From contig ML986718.1 in assembly GCA_010094045.1 (NCBI GenBank), forward strand, positions 1-64,000: a stretch of 64,000 nt of DNA, in the 5' to 3' direction. Source of the stretch: Lojkania enalia (taxonomy: Eukaryota; Ascomycota; Dothideomycetes; Pleosporales). Below are positions 1 to 12,282 of the stretch, in pieces. The stretch's first letter is position 1. Each line of letters opens with the position of its first letter. The notes beneath the pieces were generated by a model. It was not told the DNA's origin, searched no databases, and worked only from the letters and a program-made list of their open reading frames with translations. The position numbers and the translations under genes are program-made.

Positions 1-1012
1 TGCAGCTGGGGGGGTGTGTTACGGCTAAGCTATTCACAGTTAGCCCCTTGGCAGGTCCAGGGATATATATGTAGCATGTCTCGCATTTCTAGTCAATAGA
101 CGCAGTTTTCCAACCCTCATCAGAGCCAGCTAGCTCTGACATATATGAAGGTGGGATCACAAGGTGGCGAGACGGATTAGGCGAGGAGGGGTTGTATGAT
201 GATGCTGCAAGCAAATAAAATTTACTTCCTTTACTCTAGTAAGTAAAAGGAGATAGAAGGCGAGAGACGAAAGCACTCCCTCATGTGCTGTCACGTGCTC
301 ACACTATTCTATTGTAGCTAGTATATCTACTCAGACATATATAGCTCTTTACTTGTCTAGTTTTTAGCAGGCAGGCCACTTACATTCATTCAATATACTA
401 CTCCTTTGCCTCAACAATTGGCTCTACCTGCTGCCCGACATATGCAGGCGTTATGAGACGGTGAATGTGAAATGTTCCTACTATGCGTTTTTTACTAAGA
501 TGAATTCGAATCGAAAGCGTCCAGAATCATGCAATGAAGTTCTGAATAATGCAATTCACCTTCAGAAGTAGATTCTTCTAAGACACCAGGGGGACTCTAA
601 GGGTAAATTGCATAAATTCGTGTTTCCACATAGGCTCTGAGGTAGAAAGAAGCCTTTGATTTCAGGTGATATAGAATCTAAGGCATAACTTCGCCCTCAG
701 AAGCGGGGCCTCCCGAGACCTGCTTACCGCTCACTTCCCTATACCGATTATGTTCCGAGCTCCTCAGGAGAACCTTCTAGTCGAGCAGTGATGATCACAT
801 GCTTGCCAAAATCAGGCAGGACTTGTTGCCAGGTCACACTGTTGCCTTGCAAGCGAGGCGTTAATCTCGCTAGCAAATCACTTAATCTGTGAGCGCGGTT
901 GTGATCCCACAAGCTCCCATGGATATATAAGCCTGCTTTTCCCCCGCCCAAACGAAGTTTCCTTCTTCCTCTCTTCTCCTTAGCTCTCGTAAGTATTCTC
1001 TAACCCCACATC
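1..1012. other. Intergenic, gene-poor left edge
   Basis: No reading frame with recognisable protein content is seen here. The first 700 bases are AT-leaning with many stops in all frames. Near the right end there is promoter-like structure: a TATA-type stretch around 921-928 (atatataa), a long pyrimidine tract around 958-980, and an ATG at 1013. This may be the promoter of a small or decayed gene. Confidence 0.4.
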
Positions 1013-1243
1013 ATGGCCTCTACTGACAGTTTCCAGTTTGCCATTTGGCTTAGATCAAGAGTAGTATCTGTTCTGTATAGCTTAATCGCTGTACTGCACC
1101 TACGGGTGCCTGCCGATTATTCCAATTTTTGTCCCAGTCCTCCTCTCCCTGAGCTTGCTCATAGTTGCGGACACTGTGCCTCCAGCCTTGCACTCCAGCC
1201 GGACGGCGCGAACACTTTTTTCATTGAGTCTCATGCCCTTTGA
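1013..1243 (+). CDS. Possible small or decayed gene, 76 codons
   Basis: An ATG at 1013 follows a TATA-like element about 90 bases upstream and a CT-rich leader typical of fungal transcription starts. The 76-residue product has a moderately hydrophobic stretch at about residues 15-32 and several cysteines, but resembles no family I know. No continuation by splicing is obvious. It may be the first exon of a broken gene or chance. The promoter-like context is the only reason to list it. Confidence 0.2.
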   Translation: MASTDSFQFAIWLRSRVVSVLYSLIAVLHLRVPADYSNFCPSPPLPELAHSCGHCASSLALQPDGANTFFIESHAL

Positions 1244-4200
1244 CACGAGCTTGAAGAAGAAAAAACTCTTCTGCATATACCTGATGCACCTTTGAACTTC
1301 ATGTGCTAAGGTTTCCTTAGGGTGGCATGGTGTTATGTTCCAACGCTACCGCCATAGGGTTTTGGTGTTGATGTTGATATTTCGTCCCCACACGTTATGC
1401 GCAACAACCCACCCGCCCGCAAGCCCAAATTGAGGCCGCTCTTGTCGCTTCCATAAGCTATTCCTTTCTTTACCATTCACTTACTGTCCCTTCAGAGCCA
1501 CTTGAATTTGAGTCCTCAGCCCATAGCACTCCACCAATCTGAAATCGTGCCTCGGGTGTTCCACTCTTGTCACCTATAATTGCCTGGATTATATTCCATC
1601 GATTCTCTAGAGCATCCGTGGCCTCCCATATATCGCACTCCAACGACCTAGAAAGCATAAAACCAAAGAGGTTCGTACACAAACATACACGGACTCATGT
1701 TTTGCTCGGCCCAAGCGTTGCCAGATTACATTCATGATGAAATCACATATTCAAGTGCTACAAAATCTTAGCCATATATATCCATTCATGCGCCGACTCT
1801 CACATCGGCGCGTAGACGAGTGCATAGCATTCATGACAGTCACCGAAGGCAGCCTCGAGAGCACTTCGCAATCTACGCCCCAGGCTCCCGCAAAAGCGAA
1901 AGACACCTTACATCCCCGGAGAGCTACCGACGATCCCACACCACCGCTCTTGCCGAGTATCCAAGTAAAGAGCTTACTAGTAATAGAATTACATCTTGAG
2001 CTTTTGGCGGCACTGTGGTCTATGAGGTGCAATAGACCATTCGAGATATAACAAGTAGGATAAGGGTTTATAGGCAAGCAGGACTTGGCGAATCATCAAA
2101 TCCAAGCAACTGGCTTCGATCCGGTACAATTGCAATCTTAAGCTATCATCAAAGTTTTTAAGATTCTCGAACCTACCATACCGTGAACTCATAGCTTGCA
2201 CACACTTGTCAAAGTTCCGCTTCGAGCACGATCAATATGATGTAACAGACTACGCTCAAGTGAACATGTGATAGCAGCTACTTTCCCAGCGCACTCAGAA
2301 GGAAGATCAGGTTGATTGATACCTAAATAGCTTGAACTGAAAGTCCCACGAGAATAATTGAGGCTAACACTTTTAAGGCTGAAACAGAGATCCACGGAAG
2401 TAGATCAACATGATAATTGAAGACGAGTAAGAAGTCAAACTCGCCAGATCATGAAACTCGGATACCATCGGAGCAGAGATACTACAAATATTATGAGTAG
2501 CGCTCCAGAAGAACCGCACGTTGGCAGCACCTGGATTGTGATTCTACGACGGAGATCGCCTATCAACTCTGTTATCCATCCATTTTCGGTCTAGCTATTA
2601 CTTGCGTTTTAGTTTGTCATAATTGTCCCACTTTGTGTCCGTAATTTTAGAAGTGTCCGAGTCTTAAATGGAAGCTTTTAATATAATGGCTATGACATTT
2701 AGGTATTTTATGTGCGAACGAGATGTCTTATATATTAATGTCCCCTGAGAACATAAGATCTGGTTTATTTAATGATAGGCGTTATATTTAACATGTAGAC
2801 AAGTGCGTATTCTATACTAGGGGATGTACAAATCTGCTTAGACTTTTAATTCAGCATATTATGCAGGTCAGTGCGCAGATGGAAGGAGAATCTTCTATAT
2901 GATTTGAGATAATATTAAGAATAGCCAGTCTACAGGAAGCTCCCTATCTTGGACGAAACTGTCATAGCACACTAATCGTCGACTCGACATATCGCGACTC
3001 TGTCAGAGTGCGCTCGTTGGAGGTAATAATAAAGATTTGGAAAAAGTCGAGTATCCCAAGCATCCGAACCCAAGTATCACCAAATGACGGTATTCTTGGC
3101 TTCCTCAACCGTCCGAGACGTATTATAGTACTGATTCAAATTAAGAGTGACAATACTGTAACTTCTCTTCTGTTCCGTGACAAGATGCGATCAACGAAGA
3201 CATCCGTCTAGTTACAACCTATGGAGACGGCGAAGCTGTCTCGGCCGTCAGGAAAGTGAATACTGGCAAGGCAGCGCCCATATTGAGTAATGTCAACCTA
3301 TTCCCATCTGAGCCAGTGATAGTCAAGATTCGACTCGTCCGCCAATGCGGCGGCCACACAACCTAGATCAAATCTAAAATATCGACGAAGTCAAACGTTC
3401 ATTATGCAAGAGAATACTCACAAGAGGCACGGTGGCGCGAAACTCTTTTAGGTACAACAAACCCAAATGAAGGACAAAAGTGGCCAAAGTCTTCCAGTTT
3501 AATGAGTTGTGTTTTAACAACCTTCTGGGAATAGTCTGTGAGCTGAAAAATGTACAATAACAAAATTCGAAGGCATAGAGGCCTCAGAGGACATCCACAT
3601 ACCTTGCCACAGTATATATTCATATCTATGGCGAGATCGAAATAACGAGCAAGGAGCGGTTCGCTGTCATCAGGTGTCCGACTGCACCCTTCAGTTTCAT
3701 GGAGCTACCCTCCTAGAAGCTCTTACGGAACTGTGGAATAGACTTGATACAGCAAGGACCGAAAATAGCTTGCACACGAAGTAGAGCTGCCTGAACGATT
3801 CTAGAAGCTTCGTACATGTTCGTTTTTAGGTGAAGCATTGTATCATATTACTGCATGTAGTGAATGAAACTAGGCAGCGTCACTAGGCCCAAATCTCAGA
3901 AAACGCCCACTCGCTACAATATTTCTATTGCTTCTCTGCTGCCTAACCTCCGTGGCGGCACCAACGTGGGAGCATACAAAAACCCGCTCCACTAACTGGA
4001 TCCATCCTATCCTTCTCATTCACCTTAATCTAAAAGGTGCAAATTTCCAAACATCTAAACCGCTTCGAATGAATTGATCTACTCCTGTACCTGTCTTACT
4101 CTACCGACTCCTACGATTTCATACCCTCCCCTCACAACAAAATCGCGTCGCTTCACGGCCCACCACAATGGCACGAGGACTTTCATAAGTTTCATAATAA

Positions 4201-4978
4201 CGACAAGAGCCTCGAAGGAAGTTATAGGATAGGTGAAGAGCCCAAGAATGTAGAACCATTGTGCGTAGCTCATCGATATCACCCAGGCCCATATCCCTAT
4301 CTAACCAGAATATGCATGGATCCCTCCTTAATTTCCCTTCGTACAATACGGCACTATTCCAGGCACATAGGAGTGTCCCTGGTCTATCCAGCAATCGGGT
4401 TATGTGGCTCAACTGGCAGAGTTCTTCAGCTACACTGCTCCTAGTAGTAAGGTCTCAATCTCTATAGAGACCGTTGTAGCTCCTCAACCCTCCGGCTAGC
4501 TCCATTAATAATGAAATAGTGACTACTAGCTTGCCCTGGCAAACAGTATGCGACCTTTGGGCATTTGGCATATGATAACAGACTCAATCGCCAAATTTTG
4601 AAGGACTCTGAATTGCAGACGCAGGAGATAAAAGGGTCAATACGCCGAATATTTTATGTATTTGCCTTGGGCAGCTCTAATTATTCTACGTTTGAGGATT
4701 TAAAGCCAACCTTCAGGCTGAAAGAGGCAAAAATGGGGTAGCATTAGCTTTGTAGCATCTAATTCACTATATAGAAGTCATTTGGTGCCTCTCATGTTCC
4801 TGAATGAGCTAGTTCACAATCTTTGTGACGTTATTTCTGCACTATTGTAGGAGTGAATCGAAGGTGCACGTGATTTCTTTTCACCTCTATTCCAGGATTT
4901 AAAAAGTTTTCCTTCCCGCCCTCCTTCTCCTTCTTTGCCGCCTCGAGGACCCTCTGTTGGAACGACTAAACCATCACT
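1244..4978. other. Intergenic, AT-leaning, gene-poor
   Basis: About 3.7 kb without a convincing gene. All frames are broken by frequent stops, and TA-rich segments (for example 2600-2900) are common. One short frame on the minus strand (about 4079-4273) encodes a hydrophobic segment that looks membrane-protein-like but is flanked by stops. The last 150 bases before 4979 hold a CT-rich stretch likely to be the leader of the next gene. Confidence 0.5.
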
Positions 4979-5767
4979 ATGAACAACCAGCAGCAAGAAA
5001 TCTCTGAGGGCGAGCCCATGGCGCTCCCAGACTCCCCACGGAGCTTCGACGTGATCCCGAGCCCGCACAACGTTGTGGCATCGCTCCATGGCCCCCCAGA
5101 GGACCACCCCGCGTACTCAGAGTGGCTTCAGCGCCAGTGGATCTTGGAGCCAGAGCCAATCGTGCCTCTCCCCCAACTGCTGGTCCCCAGCCTCAATCCC
5201 CAGGCGGAGGCCTTCCTACCGGGCGCGAGTCATCTTCAAGCCTCCGCCCGATCATTATCTCTGCCTCCCTCGTCTCCTCCTCCTTTTCCTCCTCCTCCTC
5301 CTTCTTCTTCTTCTCCTTCTTCTTATTCTCCTTCTCCTGCTGCTTCTGTCGCTCTACCGCCGTTGTCGCCAGCAGCGCCACAACCGCCTACAGCCATTCC
5401 ACCCGCGACCAATCCGCCAACGCGACCCAGGCCCAAACTGGTCTACACCCAGTGGGACATCCTTCGAGGGCCACCCGCGCCCGTCCCAGAGGTAGTGGAG
5501 AGGCTGCTTGCGCCACCGCCCGAAGCCTTCAAGGCTGACGGCTCAGTAGTGCTCAACGTCCAGTGGGCTGTCGAGTGCATCGGGTACGCCCACCTAGAGC
5601 CTGCGCCTGATACCAGGCGAGCAACACTCAAGAGGGACTCGGCTCTGCGGACAGAGGCCACTCAGTACGGGATCCCCGCGCAGGTGATCCGCTGGCTCTG
5701 CCATGAACCCGGCTTCCAAGGGCCAATCCTGCACGTCCAGCCAGAGGATGCGCTGATGTTTTGGTGA
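4979..5767 (+). CDS. Proline/serine-rich hypothetical protein
   Basis: Uninterrupted 262-residue frame from an ATG at 4979, preceded by a CT-rich leader. Its composition is distinctly GC-rich compared with both flanks. The middle (about residues 90-150) is a low-complexity proline/serine run encoded by a TCC/TTC triplet tract. The two flanking parts (about 1-85 and 150-262) are more complex and contain several tryptophans (for example YTQWDIL, NVQWAVE), suggesting a folded C-terminal part. No signal peptide, membrane segment or known domain is visible. The GC-rich tract also keeps two other frames open, so the frame choice rests on the natural start, good length and non-repetitive ends. Function unknown. 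Confidence 0.55.
   Translation: MNNQQQEISEGEPMALPDSPRSFDVIPSPHNVVASLHGPPEDHPAYSEWLQRQWILEPEPIVPLPQLLVPSLNPQAEAFLPGASHLQASARSLSLPPSSPPPFPPPPPSSSSPSSYSPSPAASVALPPLSPAAPQPPTAIPPATNPPTRPRPKLVYTQWDILRGPPAPVPEVVERLLAPPPEAFKADGSVVLNVQWAVECIGYAHLEPAPDTRRATLKRDSALRTEATQYGIPAQVIRWLCHEPGFQGPILHVQPEDALMFW
5277..5346 (+). repeat. TCC/TTC triplet tract inside a coding frame
   Basis: Imperfect pyrimidine triplet microsatellite (cct, tct, tcc, ttc units) inside the proline-rich gene. It encodes runs of Pro and Ser. Unit gain or loss would change protein length without shifting the frame. Confidence 0.85.
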
Positions 5768-5949
5768 ATCAAAACACAGAGTGGATTCCAAGGCGATTTT
5801 GTAAGATCCCAAACATCTACGTTCTTTATGAACGAGACTAACGGATTCTTGTAGTTTTTTTTTTGGTGCACTTTCTAAGATTTCTTCCTGGGGATTGCAG
5901 TTGCTTCTTTGGTTTGTCTTGCGAGGAGTTCAAGCCTGGCTTTTTATTT

Positions 5950-5951
<2 letters not shown>

Positions 5952-5984
<33 letters not shown>
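5952..5984 (+). repeat. 33-base poly-T tract
   Basis: Uninterrupted run of 33 T about 185 bases downstream of the proline-rich gene. On the minus strand it reads as poly-A, so it could be a retroposed poly-A tail, but no element body or target-site duplication is recognisable beside it. Confidence 0.9.
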
Positions 5985-5985
<1 letters not shown>

Positions 5986-8900
5986 GTTTGGTTTAACTCC
6001 AACGAGAGAATTAGCTGGGGAAGAGTAGGCGGAAGAGCGAGAGTAAATCTAGGCTTCTTATGATGCTTATAGGGAGAGAAGGGAAAGGTGCTTTTATTTT
6101 TATTTTATATTCTTAGGTAGATACCTCGGTTCTGGAGTTTCCTCGGTCTGAATGAAAATGTTTCCCCGGCTGCATGAAAAAACTTCCTACAAACTAAGTT
6201 AATGACCGTAAGCAGTATTAAAGGAATGATATCCTATCTAATATGTGTCCAGGGCACTAAAATGGGTATGTTGTCTCTACCAAAGATACTGGGACTTCCT
6301 AGCGATGCCGAAGCCCTCGTTAATCTCGCCGAAGCCTGCAAAGTTACGTTAAAAGGATAGAGTTAATGCAATGTATAGGAGTATATACATTTCGTTAAAC
6401 GGGTAAATAATAGAATGTTGAATACTATCATTGATTGAAGCATCACAGCGCTAATATCTGAAGCATACTAGGTAGAGTTATCATGCTCAGAAGCAGCAAT
6501 GTCGAGGGGTCTTATAGAGTATTTTGCAGAACGAAGGCTACGCGCTATATTATAACTTTAGGGCGTTTTATACAATCAGGGATGTCTTCACCTGCTTTAC
6601 GATAACTATATTAAAATTACTTTATCGAGTGTCGGCATTCCTATGGAAGGTGGTATACGAATAAATCGAAATTTAATCGAACTTTAGCGAGCATACCAGA
6701 TACCAACATCTTATTTCAAGCATCTACTACAAAGAATTTATATAAACTAATTAGTTGATAATAACACCATAGACAAATACACTGAAACATAATTTCCATT
6801 AAAAAAACACAACTACAATCGCAAGTCTAGCTAATTGCTAAACTAGCTGCAATTACACCGCAACTAGTAAATGCTCGAGATTATGAGGATGGAAGCATTA
6901 GGGAGGATATCAATGTATTGTCAAACCATGTTATACGGCTATTGCCAACAGCATCGAACTTTGAGAAGAATGTTGAATGAAATGAGCGAGTGAAGAGTTG
7001 ATTCTCCGGGCTACCTACACCTTAGAAACTTCAAAAGAATCCTGTAGCACCGTCTACCACGGCACACTAAAAACCGACCACCTATTAAATGCATCTACTA
7101 GCGTAAATACCGCCAAGGAATAGAAAATCATGCCACTTCAGATTAGAGATTAAATCTTTCGTCGAAAAGTATCGCCGATATTCCTTTAGTGCCAGATGCC
7201 CCTTTGCCTTCGCAGAATCCTCAGAGGCAGCACACCAATACTAATTTTCAGGCCAGATACCAGACGAAACTAGTGTATGAGAAAGAGAATTGCGGGCGAA
7301 GCGTGCGGCGGGCGATTTGCAACAGTATGAGTGTCAACAGCAAGATCGGGTGTGCGAAATTAAGGGTGTATAGAGAAAAAGTCTGAGCTAGGTAGTCCGC
7401 GGTAGACACTTCCCGGAGTCTAGAGGGGTAATGTATTGAAAAGGCGTCGGCCGCGAATCGAGCAAGCGCGTAGCCAGGCTAGTATTGGCTGGAGGAGCAT
7501 GTGGCGGGCGGATCAAAGGCCTTGAGCGTCAATAGTAGGATGGGAGACAGACGTGGAGGCAGAGAATCAGGTCTCTGTATGAGTATACGGGGCAGTCCCA
7601 AGGGAAGGTAATGCTACTTGAATTGACATTCAGAAGAATAAAAAAAAAGTGTCTGAACGAGGTCTATATAGATGGATAGCATGCAGATTGGTGAAAGGCC
7701 CTTACGTGGGTATGAGCACTTGTGTGTCCATGTTCTGAGGCGATGGGAGGTGCATAATGGTGGCCCGCTGGCGGCAGCACCATGAACACCGGGTCCGCAC
7801 AGGGGCTGTAGAGATCAAGCGCCTGGCCCGCTAAGTGATATGCAAGCTCAGGGAGCCGTTGCCTTTGGCAATTTGAATGTACGGATCGTGTTGTGGGTCA
7901 CGAGAAGAGGCCGCGAGGTACGTATTGCCAGGAGAAACAACACAGACGCTGAACTCTCACGCAAGATATGGGAGCCCTAGTAGATGCAAATGCCACAGGC
8001 AAATCTACATTGTATTTCTCTATAAATTAAGGTGTCTGCAGTTGCAGTGACGTGCGACAAGCCTCGTAGTGTCCAGTAGCCCTTTGGGGCGCCGTAGGCC
8101 GCCATGCGTGTTTAAATCACTTCACTGCGAGCAGCGAAAAGGAACAATAACCCCGAGCATCAATACTGTGAACTGAACTCGGGGAGTGCAAAAATAATAC
8201 AAAGATGTAAAAAACCAATATTGGGAAACAGAGCGAAGTGTTTATTTTACATGGTCAGGAAGAGAACTAAGTAAATCGCACACTTACTTGATGGTTACTC
8301 TCCCACCATCTGCGTCATAGTGGAACCTGTTCTGTTAGTAAGAATAAGATATATTTTATGTGCTTATATAGAAGTAGCAATTGAAGGTGGGCGCTAAATA
8401 ACATTAAGGCTTCTTGTAGGCAACCTGCGACCGAACGGCGTGAGGTGTAAGTGAAAGCACAAGCATGCTTTCCGCGACAATTTGTAGGCTGCTCCATGAC
8501 CGTTGGGGAGTGTACTGGCGTGTCACAGGGCCTACGATTGCATTTGGTCTGGCTGCGTTGAGATTCTGGCGTAGTGAGATGGACCCGTTTACGGAGCGCT
8601 CTGCAGCACCCAAACATCCCCTACCGCCAACAGCATCAGCATTGTGAGCATTTGAGAAATCTTCAAAGGCCCAGCAATCAATTCTCTATTAAGATCTCCG
8701 GTTCAAAGAGAGTACGGCGCTGTGCAGACATCTAGGGGTCTTTCAGCATTATATTTACGCAATGCACTTATCCACTCTCACCTATGCAGAGGAGAGCACC
8801 GGCCCGGTTGAGAGCTATAAAAGTCTGACCTTGGAGCTATTCCATATACAGTCTATTCACATGTTCTTGCCTAATGAGAGCTGTGCACGCAGTGTAAAAA

Positions 8901-10419
8901 CTACCTAGGCTACTCGGGGAAGATTCCCCGATGCCTGCAACTCCCCTTCTTCCGTGATTGTACAGTAACATATTAATTACACGATCTAATTTTATAGCAA
9001 GAGCCATAATCTTACCTATAGATTGCGCAACACGCAGGTCTAATTGCACCTACAGCAACGTGGACGATATTAGAATTACACCGCAAAACATGAACCTCAC
9101 TTACCCCATAGCGCTCCATCCTCCATTGCGGAGTAAAAACACATCAGAATTATGAACGAGTTCCGCAAATGGGATACATACCTTTGCCCATCTCTACAAG
9201 AAGCCCGAATCTGCACATCTTCACAGCAGCGTTCTATCGTGCACCCCAAACTCCTCCCAATCCCACACTCCCTTTTCCCTCTCACGCAGCCTATCAATGC
9301 ATTAACGCTACCTCTGCAAGGGGGATTATCTTACCTCACAGATCCCTATTCCAACTCTTCTCACATAATCACCATCATCGTCATCATCACCATTGCACAC
9401 CAATATCTAAAGAACTTATCTCCCATTGAAAACTTACATACACAGCCTTCCCACCTCCCGCAAAAAGGTATCACTAGCACACACATAATGAGACCCAAAT
9501 AGCTTAAGCCCTGTCTCAATGATAGCAATCTTTTGCCCTTTGAAAATACAATATACAAGTATACCTGTATATCTTATCCTCTTCGGTAGGGGCCATAGAC
9601 GGCCCTCATGGCAACAGACAGAAGTACGGAAATGAACGGGAAAGAAAAAGAAGAAAAGTAGATTCCAGATTCACGCTATAATATACAGGGGTACTATTCG
9701 AGACTAGAGACCACCACATCCGAGAACAATGACAGAGAGATGGACCGAGAACAGAGACAAAATAAGAAGAAATGGGGGAAATGACTATGGAGGGATAAAC
9801 ATGTCGAAGGATTTCCTTGGAGACTTTTCCCGTCCATATCATACGGGCCTATCGCTCTGACAATCTGAATTTCAAAGCCATAATGTTTCCGACTGTCACG
9901 AGGCACGAAGGTGTAATATCTACCCAACTTCCCCCTACCGTTGTAAATAATGGTAGCAAGAAAATTGTGTCCTCGACCAGCCATTGGAGAAAGTGCCTTG
10001 AAATAAAGGAAGGACCCGTAAAACAAGCAAAGATACACCCGCAACCCACACGCCGATCAATCCGCATAGCCGAAAGGGATATGACGCTCCCGTCTCCAGA
10101 AATGAACTCCGCCGTGGGCTGTGCAACCAGCGTTGAAACCCGTTCGAAATTTTCCAGTAGTGCAAAGCCGCCGAGAATGGTCTCTATCGTATACTGGACC
10201 ATCTCATCCATAGAAACGCCGATCGCCCATTTCGCTGTGATGGTGTAGGAAGGATAATTCATGCTCAAGCATAACCCATATTATCGCATGTATTCGATGT
10301 ACACTTCGTTTTCATTCCTCGCGCATAGTGGTACAGATCATCGTGAACCTGAGCCCATGTGCTGGCTTTTACATGACAGGTAATCATCGTTAAGGAACTA
10401 GGAGGGAAAGAAGGTATAG
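5985..10419. other. Intergenic, mostly AT-leaning
   Basis: About 4.4 kb with no gene I can support. 6060-7150 is particularly TA-rich with short broken frames; 7200-8650 is more balanced. A CAT/ATC-type microsatellite lies near 9363-9396. The part from about 9600 to 10419 lies just 3' of the C2H2 gene and probably includes its untranslated tail. A minus-strand frame at 9849-10268 has no recognisable protein features. Confidence 0.5.
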
Positions 10420-12282
10420 CTAATGGCTCGGTTGCTGGGCTGCGGCACCAGACTGGGCATGTTGTTGAGCAAGCTGAGCTCGGAGGGTCGTGATCTCATC
10501 CTGCATGGAGACAATCTTGGATTCCTGCTCTTCTTTCATTCTCGCCATGCGAGCTTCCAATTCACGAACATAGGTCCAGACGTCAGGAATCTGACTACCA
10601 AGTACTTCACGCATGCTGCCGGCGCTACTAGCTCCATGACTTGACATGCTTCCAGGTTGGGAGGCAGTCCCCGGTAGAGGCTGGTGCTGAGGCACCGCAG
10701 GCGCGCCTCCCTTTCCGCCCTGGGAACCCTGTTTCGGAATCATCGGATTCAGGCCTGGTAGCGAAGGGAGATGTGGAGCGCCATTGTTCGGTGGGGCAAG
10801 ACCCATTGGCGAGCCCCTACCAGTACTACGGGCAAAGTTCTGCTGATGCACTTGCTGGGACATATTCGGCGAGCGCGGCCCTGGCAGGCTGCCCTCCGGT
10901 GCCCCTAGGCGATGGTGCTCTTGCTGGCCGGGGGAGATAGGCTTCGGGCTTTCAGTCATGCCACCTTGGCCAAACACATTTGCTTGATTGGCATTGTAGT
11001 GAATGGACGACAAACTTGAAGGAGCTATTTTTGGCGAGATGTTAGTCGACTGATCGCGCGAAGGCCCAGAGTTAGGTGGATACAGAGACCGAATATTGTT
11101 ATGTCCCAGCTGCGCACGGTTGGCAGCAATAGGAGGGTAAGTACTAGAATGCTGATGATACGGACCTTGCGTAGAGTTTCCGGTGTTCTGCCTCTTACGC
11201 GCTGGCTCACTTCCGCGTCGCTCATCGTCGTTCTCCCCATCGCCGTCATGTTCGCCGTGGTAGACTACGCCATCCATAGATTCCTCTCCCTTGGCGTCGT
11301 CCAAGCCCTCGTCAATTCCGAAACTCGATCGACGCCCCGCGCAGCCGCCCTGGCCCTTATTATGCCGTGCAAGAGCATCGCCACGCGCGAACCTGCGACC
11401 GCACTTGGGGCAGGTGTGTGGGCGTTCGCCGGTGTGGAGTTTAGTGTGGCGTTTCAAATCATGCAAGCGGCGGAACCGCGCTTGACATGTCGGGCACTCG
11501 TATGGCTTCTCCTGACTGTGTGTCAAGAGATGGCTCTTGAGGTTGTGATGTCGCGTAAAGTCGGTAGAGCAGTACGGGCACTTGTGGCGCTTCGTCGACG
11601 GCGACTTCGGGCTGTTCTGCGGGTATCCGGGTAGACTCATCTGTCGCTGGGGAGCTCGCGGGTCATGTTCTGGAGCCAACGGACCAGGGAAGGTGAACGC
11701 GCGATTCCCAGGTCCGTCGCCGGGATTGGGCGCAATAGGCTGGTGGTGATGCTGCGGCGCGGCTTCTTGTGCAGCTATATGTACCGGCCCAGCGGTTGCA
11801 TCCATAGCAGTAGCGGTGGGAGCGGTGGTCGAATCCGCGGAACCAAAACTCGAGAGGCTAACAGGGCTGGTCTGCATGTTGTCTACAGTCATTCCCTCTG
11901 GGATGACTATTGACTTGGCAACTTTCTCGACAGGAGCACTCATTTGCGCGGGCTCTGGTGGTCCGTCCTTTGGTCGGCTCATTGGGGATAGCTTGCTCCC
12001 GAGCAAGTCCTGGACGACAGCCACGGCAGGATTAGGGCTCGTCTGACGTGATTTCTCTTGTTGTGCGCGGCGCTCGTCGGCGATGGCAGCAGCTCCCGTC
12101 AGTGGTTGAGGGGAGTGCCTCGGAGACAGTGTGCGCGGTGATTTGGTGAGGTGCGCTCCAAAGGTGGCACCCGTCGTGTTGTTGTTTCGAGAGTGGGAGT
12201 TAGAGCCGGGTGTGCTGGGCCTGTTTGGCACAGAGAACGGGCCGGTATGGGTCGGGGTGATGGCTCGAGTAGAAGCGGCCAT
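10420..12282 (-). CDS. C2H2 zinc-finger transcription factor
   Basis: Single-exon frame of 620 residues starting at the ATG at 12282; an in-frame extension upstream has only a GTG start. Three consecutive zinc fingers occupy about residues 234-309, joined by TGEKP-like linkers (SQEKPY, TGERPH). Finger 1 is C-x2-C with FTRHHNLKSH; the third carries FARGDALARH and is followed by GQGGC. The N-terminal 230 residues are Ser/Pro/Thr-rich with many SP sites. The region after the fingers is acidic, then Gln/Pro/Gly-rich. The last 50 residues form a charged heptad-like segment (ELEARMARMKEEQESK) likely to be a coiled coil for dimerisation. This is a nuclear DNA-binding regulator. Finger spacing resembles fungal Azf1/Crz1-type factors, but I cannot assign an ortholog. 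Confidence 0.9.
   Translation of the reverse strand: MAASTRAITPTHTGPFSVPNRPSTPGSNSHSRNNNTTGATFGAHLTKSPRTLSPRHSPQPLTGAAAIADERRAQQEKSRQTSPNPAVAVVQDLLGSKLSPMSRPKDGPPEPAQMSAPVEKVAKSIVIPEGMTVDNMQTSPVSLSSFGSADSTTAPTATAMDATAGPVHIAAQEAAPQHHHQPIAPNPGDGPGNRAFTFPGPLAPEHDPRAPQRQMSLPGYPQNSPKSPSTKRHKCPYCSTDFTRHHNLKSHLLTHSQEKPYECPTCQARFRRLHDLKRHTKLHTGERPHTCPKCGRRFARGDALARHNKGQGGCAGRRSSFGIDEGLDDAKGEESMDGVVYHGEHDGDGENDDERRGSEPARKRQNTGNSTQGPYHQHSSTYPPIAANRAQLGHNNIRSLYPPNSGPSRDQSTNISPKIAPSSLSSIHYNANQANVFGQGGMTESPKPISPGQQEHHRLGAPEGSLPGPRSPNMSQQVHQQNFARSTGRGSPMGLAPPNNGAPHLPSLPGLNPMIPKQGSQGGKGGAPAVPQHQPLPGTASQPGSMSSHGASSAGSMREVLGSQIPDVWTYVRELEARMARMKEEQESKIVSMQDEITTLRAQLAQQHAQSGAAAQQPSH

Noticed and set aside
4396..4480. 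tRNA-like D arm (gtggctcaactggcagagtt)
   Set aside because: No matching acceptor, anticodon or T arm.
9363..9396. Candidate CRISPR-like or regular repeat array
   Set aside because: Simple CAT/ATC microsatellite without spacers; CRISPR is not expected in a fungal nuclear genome.
9849..10268. 139-codon minus-strand frame downstream of the C2H2 gene
   Set aside because: Lies in the probable 3' untranslated region, with no domain and overlapping frames on the other strand.
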